A DNA stretch of 64,000 bases from Myxococcales bacterium (GTDB lineage Bacteria > Myxococcota_A > Polyangia > Nannocystales > Nannocystaceae): the NCBI GenBank assembly GCA_020633295.1, contig JACKDW010000009.1:124001-188000 (forward strand). Direction: 5' to 3'. Under the pieces are notes generated by a model. The model was not told where the DNA came from. It saw nothing but the letters and a program-made list of their open reading frames with translations, and ran no database searches. The stretch's first letter is position 1. Each line of letters opens with the position of its first letter. Shown one piece after another: positions 1 through 12,447 of this stretch. A program made the position numbers and the translations under genes.

Positions 1-2
1 AG

Positions 3-758
3 CTGCTCGCGCGCATGTGCGAGTTCGACGTCGCGGTGCTTGACCTCGTGCTCGACGACGGGACCGGCTTCGACGTGCTCGAGGAGCTGCGCGCGAACCG
101 GACCCCCGAGTGCGTGGTGCTCGTGTCGGCGCACATCGACGCGTTCCGCAGGAGCGTCCGGATCGAGCCGAACCTCGTGCTCCTCGACAAGCCGGTCTCG
201 AGCGCGCGCCTGCTCGACGCGCTCGACTCGGCGGCGCCGCGTCACGATCACTTTGAGTTCACCGTGCCCGAGTACCTGCAGATCGCGTGCATGGGGCTGC
301 ACTCGGTGCGCCTCGAGGTCTGGCGTCGAGACCAGCTGTTCGGGAGCGTCACGATCCTCGACGGCCAGCTGTGGAGCGCTCGGGACGCGCGCGGGAGCGG
401 CGAGGACGCGTTCCGGCGCGTGCTCGAGCTCGACGACGCGACCGTCGTGTGTCGGGCGCCGGGCGCCGTGGGCGAAGATCGCGACATCAGCCGCAGCTGG
501 CAGCACGTGCTGCTCGACGCCGCCAAGCTCGGCGACGAGGGCGCGCGCGACGACGCGGCGGCGCGCCCCGTCGAGCTCTCGCCCGCGGAGAGCGTCGAGG
601 ACATCATCGAGCACGCCGCGCGCGCGGTGCGAGACTCTCGCTTCCACGACGCGTACGCGGCCTACTCGCGGGTGCTCGAGCTCGACGGGCGCAACGGGCT
701 CGCGCTCGTCAACGTCGCGCGTCTGCGACGGCTCGGCTTCGACGACGAGGCGCTGTGA
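3..758 (+). CDS. Receiver-DUF4388-TPR response regulator (5' end missing)
   Basis: The reading frame is already open at the window edge, so the N-terminus is missing. The first part is the second half of a CheY-like receiver: a probable phosphoacceptor Asp in VAVLDLVLDD and the conserved Lys in LLDKPVS. A DUF4388 (PATAN-type) domain follows, from EYLQIACMGLHS through the FGSVTILDGQLWSA strand. The C-terminal 60 residues form one TPR-like helix pair (FHDAYAAYSRVLELDGRNGL). Receiver plus DUF4388 proteins are common in myxobacteria and act as cytoplasmic signalling adaptors without a DNA-binding output. It runs convergently into the phosphorelay operon at 784-5370, so it could be an acceptor for that relay; this is inference from position only. 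Confidence 0.85.
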   Translation: MLARMCEFDVAVLDLVLDDGTGFDVLEELRANRTPECVVLVSAHIDAFRRSVRIEPNLVLLDKPVSSARLLDALDSAAPRHDHFEFTVPEYLQIACMGLHSVRLEVWRRDQLFGSVTILDGQLWSARDARGSGEDAFRRVLELDDATVVCRAPGAVGEDRDISRSWQHVLLDAAKLGDEGARDDAAARPVELSPAESVEDIIEHAARAVRDSRFHDAYAAYSRVLELDGRNGLALVNVARLRRLGFDDEAL

Positions 759-783
759 GCTCGCGCGCCGCGGCGTCGCGCGT

Positions 784-2478
784 TCACGCGGGATCCGGGT
801 CCGGCGCGGGCTGGTCGCCGACGCGCCCGCGGATCAGCGCGCGCAGCTCGGCGAGGTCGATCGGCTTCATCAGGCACGCGTCGAAGCCCGCCGCGAAGAT
901 CTCGGCGCGCTCATCCTGCAGCGCGCACGCGGTCAACGCGACGACGTAGGCGCGATCGAGGCCCGGCGTCTGGCGGATCTGGCGGAGCGCCGCGATGCCG
1001 CCCAGGACCGGCATCTGGATGTCCATGAGCACGACGGCGTACTCCCGCGACCGCATGCGCTCGAGCGCCTCGGCGCCGTTGCGGGCCTCGTCGTAGGCGC
1101 AGCCGAGCGCGTCGACGATGACGCCCATCAGCGTCCGCACGCTCTCGTCGTCGTCGACGATCAGGATCGTGCAGCTCGAGGGCACGCTCTTGAGCCGGGC
1201 GAACGCCGCGGGCGGCGGCGCGGGGGCCCTGGGCAGCGGGAGCTGCATGGTGAAGCGGGCGCCGCCGTCGGCGAGGTTGCGCACGTACAGCTCGCCTCGC
1301 ATCAAGTTCATGACCTGTCGCGAGATCGCGAGCCCGAGGCCCGCGCCGTGGCGCTCGGCGTCGGGGCCCTCGGCCTGGCGGAACGGCTCGAAGATCAGCT
1401 CTTGTATGTCCTCGGGGACACCGGGTCCGGAGTCGCTGACGGACACGACGAGGTTGCCGCTGCGGTACGCGGTCGCGACCTCGACGCGCCCGCCGGCGGG
1501 CGTGTGCTTGAGCGCGTTCGAGAGCAGGTTCGTCAGCACCTGGCCGAGCCTGCTCGCGTCGCCGAGCAGCCAGCGCGGGAGCCCGCGGTGCTCGCGGGTC
1601 AAGGTGATGTCGCGCTTGCGCGCGGCGAGCTCGAACAGCCGCGAGACCTGCTCGACCGCGTCGCGCGGGTCAAACGGGTCCGACGCGATCTGCAGGCGGT
1701 TGGCCTCGATGCGCGCGAAGTCGACGACGTCGTTGAGCACCGTGAGCAGCCCGTCGCCCGCGCGTCGGACGACGCGGAGGCGGCGGAGGACCTCGGCGTC
1801 GAAGTCCATCTCGAGCAGCGTGTCGACGTAGCCGAGGATCAGCGTGATCGGCGTGCGCACCTCGTGGGAGAGGTTGGCGACGAAGCGGCCGCGGAGGTGC
1901 GCCGAGCGCTCGGCCTCGAGGCGCGCGCTCTTCAGCTCCTCCTGCGCGCGGCGGACCTGCGTCAGGTTGGAGACGCCGACGAGGCAGCGCATCTCCGCGT
2001 TCTCGAGCGCGTGGATCGCCTTGAGGTGCAGCTCCCAGATCCGCGTGTCGCCCGAGCGCCCCGGCGCACGGACCTCGCAGCGCTGCGGTTCGTGGGACAT
2101 GAGCGCGGCGCGCATCGTGCCCACGAGCTCGGGCGCGGACGCGGGCTCGACGAAGTGCACCAGCGAGCGCCCGAGCACGTCGTCGCGGTCGACGACGAGC
2201 TCGCGCAGCGCGGCGTGGTTCACGTCGACGACGCGCGCGCCCTGGTCGAGCACGAGGTAGGGCGTCGGCGCGTCCTCGAACAGGATGCGCGAGCGCTCGA
2301 GCTCGCGGACCAGGCGCGCGTTGGTCTCGCGCAGCGCCTCCTCCTGCATCCGCAGCTCTTCGTGATAGATCTTGAGCTCCTCGAGCTCGGCGTCGCGGGA
2401 CGACGCGCTCGCGTCGCGCCGGCTGAGGAGGTTGTCCACGGCCTGCTGCCGCAGCGTCCTGGCGTCGTCGTCGTTCAT
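784..2478 (-). CDS. Hybrid sensor histidine kinase (PAS-HisKA-HATPase-REC)
   Basis: This is a soluble 564-residue hybrid kinase with no transmembrane segment. An N-terminal coiled coil (about residues 30-62) leads to a PAS domain (about 65-175). The HisKA dimerisation helix has the phosphorylated His at about residue 205 (ANLSHEVRTP). HATPase_c shows the N box (NLLSNALKHT) and G boxes (DSGPGVP, GAGLGLAIS). A C-terminal receiver has its acidic pair and phosphoacceptor (ILIVDDDES, VLMDIQMP) and a conserved Lys (CLMKPID). The start lies 4 bp after the stop of the CheB-CheR gene, so it is the last gene of an Hpt / CheB-CheR / kinase operon. The full set of His-Asp modules suggests a self-contained phosphorelay. 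The input ligand is unknown. Confidence 0.95.
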   Translation of the reverse strand: MNDDDARTLRQQAVDNLLSRRDASASSRDAELEELKIYHEELRMQEEALRETNARLVRELERSRILFEDAPTPYLVLDQGARVVDVNHAALRELVVDRDDVLGRSLVHFVEPASAPELVGTMRAALMSHEPQRCEVRAPGRSGDTRIWELHLKAIHALENAEMRCLVGVSNLTQVRRAQEELKSARLEAERSAHLRGRFVANLSHEVRTPITLILGYVDTLLEMDFDAEVLRRLRVVRRAGDGLLTVLNDVVDFARIEANRLQIASDPFDPRDAVEQVSRLFELAARKRDITLTREHRGLPRWLLGDASRLGQVLTNLLSNALKHTPAGGRVEVATAYRSGNLVVSVSDSGPGVPEDIQELIFEPFRQAEGPDAERHGAGLGLAISRQVMNLMRGELYVRNLADGGARFTMQLPLPRAPAPPPAAFARLKSVPSSCTILIVDDDESVRTLMGVIVDALGCAYDEARNGAEALERMRSREYAVVLMDIQMPVLGGIAALRQIRQTPGLDRAYVVALTACALQDERAEIFAAGFDACLMKPIDLAELRALIRGRVGDQPAPDPDPA

Positions 2479-2482
2479 GGCG

Positions 2483-5001
<2,519 letters not shown>

Positions 5002-5017
<16 letters not shown>

Positions 5018-5370
5018 TCGCGGAGGGCTCGCCGCGCGTCTTCGACGGCCGCGAGGAGCGCCGCGAGCGGACCGCGGCGCAGCTCGAGCGCCGACTCAAC
5101 CCGCGCCGGGTCGTCGAGCGACGCGCGCAGCGCTCGGCAGCGAGCGCGGACCTCATCGAGCCCGAACATCGCGGCCGCGCCGTCGAGCTTGTGGCAGCGG
5201 CGACGGAGCGCCGCGAGGTCGCGCGCGCGCGCGGCTCGCTCGAGCTCGGCGACGTGCTCCGGCACCTGCGACAGCAGCGCGCGCGCGACGACGGGCTGCG
5301 TCGCCTCGTCGACGCCGAGCTCGCGCAGCCGCGTCCGCGCCGCGTCGATCAGCGCCGCGCGCGTCGTCAT
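5002..5370 (-). CDS. Hpt-domain phosphotransfer protein
   Basis: This is a 122-residue all-helical protein. The motif RRRCHKLDGAAAMFGLDEV fits the Hpt signature H-K-L-x-G-x(5)-G, with the His as the phosphorylated residue. It is a single-domain histidine phosphotransfer protein, expected to shuttle phosphate between the receiver of the hybrid kinase (784-2478) and another receiver. It is first in the three-gene operon and overlaps the CheB-CheR gene by 16 bp. A good sigma70-type promoter with an embedded inverted repeat lies about 95 bp upstream (5462-5490). Confidence 0.85.
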
Positions 5371-5461
5371 GATCCCGTCACGGGGTAGGACGACCGCGAC
5401 GCCTCACGCGTCCGCGAGCGTGCGAGTGGAACGAGGATCCTGCGCCGGCCCACGAGGAATT

Positions 5462-5490
5462 CTTATACATGTCTTTTTAGACATGTTCAA
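5462..5490 (-). promoter_or_regulatory. Promoter with embedded inverted repeat, Hpt operon
   Basis: On the minus strand there is TTGAAC (5490-5485), a 17-bp spacer and TATAAG (5467-5462). This is a near-consensus housekeeping promoter pointing at the Hpt gene, giving a leader of about 85 nt. The spacer region holds a perfect inverted repeat with 8-bp arms ACATGTCT and AGACATGT and a 4-nt loop (5467-5486). The arms abut both promoter boxes, as expected of a repressor operator. Related TGTC-N6-GACA dyads occur at 14384-14417, 42890-42918 and 59780-59808. Regulator unknown. Confidence 0.6.
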
Positions 5491-5525
5491 CGCGCCGCGC
5501 TCGGCCTCGCGCCGCGCGGGCGCCG

Positions 5526-8500
5526 TCAGCCGCCTTCGAGCAGCTCGGGCGTGACGTGGACCAGCCCCTCGCGCACCAGCGCGTGCAGGAACGCGGCGCG
5601 GCGCTCGTCCGCGGCCATCGCCGTTATGCCGCGGCTGAGCACCGTCGCCCAGGCGTCCTCGCTCCCACGGCTGACGAGCTTCAGCAGATCGACGAAGCGC
5701 GCGTCGCGGGCCAGCGCGGCCGCGGCGGCGCGCGTCGCCGCCATGCGGTCGCCGGGGTCGAGCTCAGGGCGCGCGGCGATCCGGCGCAGCGGCGCGGGCG
5801 GGCGCACGCGGAAGTGCTCGCAGTACAGCTCGATGATCCGCTGGAGCGCGCGCTGCTGGGCCGCGAGCAGCTTGTGCTCGAGCTCGATCGGGTCGACGGT
5901 GATGGTCTCGCCGCTGCGGACGCGCGCGTCCCAGTCGCGGAAGGCCTGCGGCGCCCGGTCGGCGGCGGCGTTCGGGGCGGCGAAGCGGGGGTCGCCCGCG
6001 GCCGCGGCGGCGTCGACCGGCACGGGCACGACGCCGCCGGCGACCGGCAGGAACGCGATCACGAACGCGTGGTCGGGGCGCTCGACGAGCGCGCCGTCGA
6101 GCACCCACGCGCTCGCCATCATGCACGGGACGCGCAGGTGGCGGAGCAGCTCGAGGACGAGGCTGTTGAGCTCGAAGCAGGCGCCGCGCCCGAGGTGATC
6201 GTCGCCGGCGCGCGCGTGCACGGCGTCGAGGATCAGGTTGCCGCCGGTCGCCCCCCGAGGCGCGCGCGTGAGCGCGGCGAGCTCGGCGAGCGTGTCCTCG
6301 TGCGCCTCGAGGTCGTAGCGATAGCGCTTGCTGACGAACTCGAGCACCGCGCCGACCTGCGTCCACGTCGAGCGCAGCGTGGCGACGCTGTCGAGGCGCG
6401 CGCGCAGGGGCGCCGGCAGGGCGCCGCGCGGCACCGTGGGCGCGCGCAGGCTCGGCGCGGGGTCGGGGCCGGGCGTCGGCTGGTCGATCAGCCGCGCGGC
6501 GTAGCGGATCGTCGCGTGCGGGCGCGAGCCGGCGTCGACCTCGATCCAGCGCACGCCGTGGCGCAGCGGCCCGAGCAGCACGCGCGCGTCGCCGTCGGCG
6601 ATCGGCGGCCGCTCGAGCACGCTGAACAGCGGGAGCGGGAGCGGGTGGGCGCCCGGCGCGAACACGCCTTCGAAGCTCACGCGCGCGTCGGACGGTCGCC
6701 CCCGCAGGTAGCTCGAGAGGTCAGGCGGCTGCCGCGTAACCCAGAGGTGGCGCGCGCGGTCGAAGTGATCGGCTGGCTCAAAGACCACGTAGCTGTAGGG
6801 CCAGGGCAGCGCGGGCGGGTCGTAGGAGATGCGGAACGGGACGCTGACGACCTCGGGCGCGGCCTGGGCGTGCTCGCCCGGAGCACGCGCCTGGGGCACG
6901 AGCGCGTCGAGCTCGCGCTCGAGCGACCGCGCTCGCAGCACGCGGGCGAGCGCCTCGAGCAGCGCCGGCTGCGTGTCGGGGTCGAGGCCCGCGTGCTCGA
7001 GCAGCGCGCGGGCGGCGAGCGCGGCGGTCGGCTCGTCGAGCTCGCCCTCGTCGGGCAGCTCGAGCGCGTCGAGCCACCCGCCGGCGCGCCAGCGCGAGAG
7101 CTCCGCGCGCGCGAGCGCCGGGTAGCGCCGGGCGAGCCGCAGCCCGACCTCGGGGCGCAGCAGCGCGCCGACGCGCTCGAGCAGTCGCTCGCGCGGGCCG
7201 TACACCGGGCGCGCCTGCGGGCAGCCGATCTCGTCGAGATAGCGCTGGAGCGCGCCTTCGTCGTCGCCGAGCTGCAGCAGCAGCTGGATCGTCGGGATCA
7301 GCGACTCGGTGGCGCCGGTGACGATCAGCGGCACCAGGCACTTGGCGAGCGCGAGCCCGTTGTGGGCCACGCGCTCGGCGACGTCGCCCATCAGGTAGAG
7401 CGCGTTGTTCTGCGCGTCGTGGGCCGCGCGCGCGTCGGGGTCGCGGTAGGTGCCGACGCCGTCGAGCGTGTACTCGACGATGAGCGGCTCGATGATCCGC
7501 AGCGCGCCGGTGCGCGCGAGCTGATAGAGGCGCTTGCGGTACACCCAGCGCGACGCCGGCGTCGCGCCCTCGCGTTTGCGGTACATCTCCTCGACGCGGG
7601 GGAGCACGTCGCACAGCGTGGCGAGCTGGCGCTGCAGCTCGGCGAGCGCGGGCTGGTGCTCCGCGCTGCGGTCGACGCCGCGCTCGTGGGCCACGCGGAC
7701 CCGCTGCGCGTCGCCGAGGAAGCCGACGCCGACGCGCTCGAGGAAGCGCTCGACCTCGAGGAAGCGCCGCGAGGATCGGAGCGCGACGAAGAAGCGGCCG
7801 ACGCCGTGATAGCGGGCCTCGAGCGCGGGCGTGTCGCTGCGCCAGAGCAGCGGCGCGCTCGCGGGCAGCAGGCGCGGCGCGCCGTCGGTCTCGGGCCCCC
7901 GCTCGGAGCACAGGATGATCGGGAGCTCGGCGGGGAGCGCTTCCGAGGGACCTCCCATAGGACCTCCCGGAGGACCTCCCGGAGGACCTCCCATAGGACC
8001 TCCCGGAGGACCTCCCGGAAGACCTCCGGCGGGGCCGGGCTCGGCCGCGCCCAGGCGCGCGTAGCAGGCCTCGAGCAGGTGCGGCAGCTCGGGGTCGCTG
8101 GCGAGCAGCGCCGCGTCGCCGCGCTGCCGCGCGCGCTCGCCGAGCTCGCGCAGGAACTCCGCGACGTGCTCCGTCGTGACCTCCTGCGCGATCAGCTGGC
8201 GCCAGAGCGTCGGGCACAGGCTGCCGCCGGTCCACCAGTAGCCGCGGTGATGGCCGAACAGCTCGGGGGCCGCGACCGCGAACACGCGCTCGTGGGTGAA
8301 GAAGCGGTTGTTGTCGGTGAACACCCAGCGGCGCCCGGCGAGCCGCGCGAGCTCGAGCTGCCCGGTGACGTGCGCGCGCTCGAGCCAGCGATAGACCCGC
8401 GCCGGCACGGCGGCGCCGCCCCGGCGGCAGTGCTCGACGTGCGCGAGCACGTTCTCCAGCGTCACGTCGTCGGGGCCGCGCAGCGGCAGGCGCGAGAGCA

Positions 8501-10650
8501 GCCCCGCGAGCGCGTGCTCGACCTCCAGGTCGAGGAACAGCTCGCCGCGGTCGCCGAGCAGCTCGATGACGTCGGGTGTCCTTCGAAACAGCTCGGCCGG
8601 CGCGCGCGCGTCCCCGCGCCCGTCGAGCAGCCAGGCGGCGCGCGCGATGCCGAGGCCGACCCCGGGCGCCTCCTCCCCCTCGCCGGCCGGGCGCGGATCG
8701 TCGAGCACCGCGTCGCCCCGCTCGCGGTGCAGCGCGGCGCACAGGGTAGCGAGCCCGACGAGCGCGGCCCGATCGCGCGGCGGCGCGGCCACGCGGGCCG
8801 CGAGCTCGGCGGGCGACGGCAGCGCGCGCACGCCCATCTCGAGCAGGAAGGGGTGGATCTCCTCCGGGTACGCGGCCGAGGGCCGCGGCGTCTCGCCGAG
8901 CGCGGCGGCGACGTGCGGCGCGAGCTCGGGCGTCGGCAGCAGCAGGCTCGCGGCGGGCCGCAGCCGCCCGCGCGCGTCCTCGAGCTCGACCGACTCGCGG
9001 CGCAGCACCTCGCGGATCTGGGCGCGCTCGGTCTCCGGGCAGCGCGCGAAGATCTGCGCGACCGTGACGAGCGCGCGCCGGCGCTGCTCGGCGGTGCGCT
9101 CCTCGGCCCGGTAGGCGCGCAGCAGGATGTGCTCGATGAGCGCGGCGAGGTCGAGGCGGTGACCCGCCGCGGCGTCGAGCAGCGGCGCGACGCGCTCCTG
9201 GGCGCGCTCGTCGAGCAGGCGCGGGCCGCCGGCGCCGCGCTGGAAGTAGGGCCGCAGGCGCGGGCCGCAGGCGTAGACGCGCTCCTGTGAGATGGTCTCA
9301 CGGACATGACCGATGGGCCCGAGGAGCCCGTCCTCGTCGGGGAAGATCGGCAGCGCGAGCGCGCGGCGCAGCTCCTCGGGCGTCAGCGAGTCGGCCGCGT
9401 CCGCGAGCAGCGAGAGCGCCTCGGGCAGGCGCTCGGGCGCGAGCAGCGAGCGGATCGCGTTGCCCTCGGGCGCGGACGCGGCGTGCTCGAGGTCGTGCAG
9501 CAGCGTGGCGACGCTCAGCGTCGGCGCGCGCACGCGCTCGAGGATGCCGACGGCCGCGCGCGTCTCGCCGCTGACCCGCAGCAGCGGGCGCACGCCGCGG
9601 TAGAGCGCGGAGAGCCGCGTCGTCAGCGGGTGCTCGGGGACCGCGAGCACGCCGCGGAGATCCTTGGGCCCGCGCGCCGCCGGGTAGTAGCGGTCGTCGT
9701 CGGCCGGCAGCAGCGGGAGGCGGGTGAACCGGCGCAGCAGCTTCGGCTCGCAGGTGACCATCAGCGCGAAGAGCCGCCCGAGGCGCGCGTCGCCGGCGGG
9801 CAGCGGCGCCGCGTCGAGCTGGGCCCGCGTGACCACGGCGTGACCAGAGAACAGCGCCTCGAGGTCGCGCAGGAGGTCGGCGTAGGTCAGCGTGCGCACG
9901 CCGAGGCGGGCGAGCAGCGTCTTGCTCGGCGCGGCGCCGCGGCCCCCGTCGCCCGACTCCGTGTTCGGATCGAGCGCCGGGTGCACGAACACGCGCGCGG
10001 CCCCGCTGCCCCGGTAGATGTCGCGCAGCGGCGCGCCGGCGAACACGGGACGAAGTCCGGCGTCGACGGTGCGGTGCAGCCCGAGGCGCTCGTCGGGGAT
10101 CAGCGGGAGCCGGGCGAGCGCGTCGATGAAGCCGCGCGCGTCGCTCGGATCGTCGGCGGGGGGGCGCGCGCGCTCGCGTCGGAGCAGCTCGACGAGCAGC
10201 AGCTCGTGCAGCGCGAGTACATTCGGGATGTCGAGCGCGCGCAGGACCGCGGGGATCCAGGGGGCGCGCGGCCGCCCGCCGGGCTCGAGCTCGTCGAGGC
10301 AGCGCGCGAGCAGCTGCGGCAGCTCGGCGAGCCCCAGCTCGCGCGCGCCGAGCTCCCCCGCGAGCCCGCGCGCGCGCTCGTCGAGCCCGGGGTCGATGGG
10401 GTGGAGCAGCTCGCCCGGCGCGGGCGCGCCGAGGGCGTGGGCGTCGATCGGCGCGTCGCCCAGCAGCGGCGCCAGCTCGCGGGCGTAGGCGATCACCGCG
10501 CGCGGCGCCCGAACCTGTCCGTCGGCGCAGGGGAGGCAAGGGCGGCCTTGCAGCGCGTCTCGCAGCGCGGGCAGCAGGCGCCGACGGAAGTTCGCCTGGA
10601 GGTTGTCGGCGCGCGCCGGGAGCACCGCGAGCGCGGCCGCGGCCGCCGGC
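5526..10650 (-). CDS. Sacsin-like giant protein, C-terminal portion with transglutaminase-like domain
   Basis: This is the downstream part (about 1,700 residues) of one gene that also includes 10651-12142; the two reading frames join by a frameshift near 10650. Most of it is a long Leu/Arg/Glu-rich helical region without a recognised signature, containing a (GGPP/GGPM)n segment encoded by 12-bp repeats at 7948-8027. The C-terminal 300 residues resemble a transglutaminase-like thiol fold: Cys in GRGACFELNSLVLELLRHL (Cys codon 6177-6179), His in ERPDHAFVIAF and Asp in VPVPVDAA form a plausible Cys-His-Asp triad. The GRGACFE context also recalls arylamine N-acetyltransferases. The longer open frame reaches 10805, but upstream of ADNLQANFRRRLLP the residues look like out-of-frame translation. 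Cytoplasmic; function unknown. Confidence 0.75.
7948..8027 (-). repeat. 12-bp coding tandem repeat (GGPP/GGPM)
   Basis: Six 12-bp units of GGACCTCCC plus GGA or ATA (plus strand) are followed by a partial seventh. On the coding strand they give GGPP and GGPM tetrapeptides, a flexible collagen-like linker inside the sacsin-like protein. Because units are whole codons, copy-number change would keep the frame. An unrelated 12-bp repeat lies in the WD40 gene at 36089-36172. Confidence 0.9.
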
Positions 10651-12142
10651 GCGCCGCCCGCGCGGCGAGCTTGCTCGTGACCTCGGCGAGCAGCGCCGGC
10701 ACGCGCGCGAGCAGGCGGTCGTTCTGGGGCGACGACCACTTCACGTGCTCGCGGTCCATCTTGAGCTCGAGCGCGCCCTGCAGGCGGAAGCCGAGGCCCG
10801 ACCACTCCTGCGTGGGCAGGAAGCAGAACACGGTCGGCGCCTCATCACCTGGCCTTGTGGGCATGCCGCGCGCGTCGAGCTCGACCGCGACCATCGCCCG
10901 CGGGTCGTCGCTGCGCGCGATCGCGTGCCGCCACGTGTGGCCGTCGGGCTCGCGGCGGACGGTGTGCACGCCCGCGGCCTCGTCGTCGTGGACGCGGAGC
11001 ACGACCGCGCGCGGGCGCGCCGCGAGCCGGCTCTCGAAGGTGATCTCGCGGACCGACTGCAGGCTGACGAGCACGAAGGGGTCGAGCTCGGTCGCCTGCT
11101 TGAGCAGCGCGCCGATCACCGCGCGGCGATCCTCGTCGAGCGGCAGCTCGAACACGGTCCACCCGGGCGGCGCGTCGGGGCGGCGCGCGAACGGGTGCGG
11201 GCTGACGTAGTCGCGGATCTCGAAGCGGTACAGCCCCGACGAGATCCGCGGGCAGCGGGTGACCTGGTAGACCGACTTGAAGCCGATGCCGAAGGTGCCG
11301 ATCTGGCCCTCGCGCTTGGTCGACTGCCCGATGCCGGTGACGCCCACGACGTCGCGGGCGTCGAAGGGCGCGCCGTCGTGCTGGATGACCACGCGATCGG
11401 GCTCGAAGCGGATGGCCCAGGCGCGCGCGCCGGCGTCGTCGGCGTTCTGCAGGAACTCGAGCACGAAGTGCGAGGACTCGCCGTACAGCCGGTTGCCGAG
11501 CGAGTCGGCCGCGCGGCTGACGTTGAGCGAGGCCTCCTGCGCGAGCGCGTCGAGCACCTGCAGCGCGAGCGCGTCGAGGCGCTGGTCGAGCGCGGCCTGG
11601 CGCGCGCCCGCGGCCGCCCGCAGCGCGTCGACGGCCGCGGCCGGGAGCATCACGAGCTGCTCGAGCGTGATGTCCTCGGGCGCGCCCGCGCGGACGCGCG
11701 CGAGGCAGGCGGCGACGAGCTCGCGCGTCAGCTGCTCGCGCCGCGCCGGGAAGTGCTTGGCGAGGAAGCGATCGACGAGGCACTTGGCCCGCAGGCGCGA
11801 GCTCGGCGTGCGCTCGAGGGCGACGAGCGCGGCGGTCTCCACGGGCCCCGGCGCCGCCTCGACGCCGCGGCCGCGCAGGCGCTCGAGCGCCGCGTCGACC
11901 ACGGTCTCAGGCTGCTCGGCGAGGAAGCCGCCGACCCACTCGGCGAGCGCCGGCCCCGACGCGCTCGCGAGCACGTCGGCGGCGATCGCCGCGACCGCGT
12001 CGGCGTTGCGCAGCCGCGCCGCGGCGGTCAACGCCACCCGGTCCTCGAGCCCCCGCGCTCGCTCGCGCGCCAGCGCGGCGGCCTGCTCGGCCTGCCCGCT
12101 CGCGCGCAGGGACTCCACGATCCGCGTCGTCTCGTCCGTCAT
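10651..12142 (-). CDS. Sacsin-like GHKL ATPase, N-terminal portion
   Basis: After about 190 residues of helical sequence there is a clear GHKL/Hsp90-like ATPase of the sacsin type. The N box is SSHFVLEFLQNADDAGA, and GIGQSTKREGQIGTFGIGFKSVYQ carries the FGxGFKS ATP-lid motif. A second half resembling the sacsin-repeat nucleotide module follows (WTVFELPL, VFCFLPTQEWSGLGFRLQGAL, MDREHVKWS). The ATG at 12142 has GGAGGT upstream; an in-frame GTG at 12178 is the alternative. Near 10650, in a run of GCG/CGG, the frame must shift to continue into AVLPARADNLQANF. Without a shift this frame ends at 10493 after Arg/Pro-rich nonsense. The joined gene would encode about 2,200 residues. Bacterial sacsin-like ATPases are sometimes linked to conflict systems, but no defence neighbours are seen here. 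Confidence 0.8.
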
Positions 12143-12447
12143 CGGGGTGGCGGTGACCTCCGCGGCTTCGCCGGCCACGTCGTCGTGATCGCGTCGCGTG
12201 GGATGGACGCATCATAGTGGAAGATCCGGCGCTCGCGACCGCCGCGTCGGCGGCCCCCGGGCTCGGCTTCGGCCGCGGGGGCAGGGCGCTCGCCGCTCGT
12301 TCGCTCGCCGCGCTCGCGAACGCCGACCGCGAAGCCGCGTTCACGCGCGTCGGCGCGACCTCGGGCTCCAGGGGGCGCCGTCGAGGACCCGCGTCCAGCG
12401 GCCGCGGGGAGAGCGGGGGCGACCGCGCGCGTCCCCGACCGATCGTC
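12143..12447. other. Intergenic region upstream of the sacsin-like gene
   Basis: This region separates the start of the sacsin-like gene from the stop of the RCC1 lipoprotein gene, both on the minus strand. Open frames crossing it are Arg/Ala-rich shadows. No convincing promoter, RNA gene or repeat was seen. Confidence 0.4.

Noticed and set aside
5556..9290. 1,244-codon plus-strand open frame
   Set aside because: Antisense to the sacsin-like gene; composition and lack of any motif show it is a shadow.
5526..12142. A defence island around the sacsin-like gene
   Set aside because: No nuclease, helicase, methyltransferase or other defence gene is adjacent; neighbours are ordinary signalling and lipoprotein genes.
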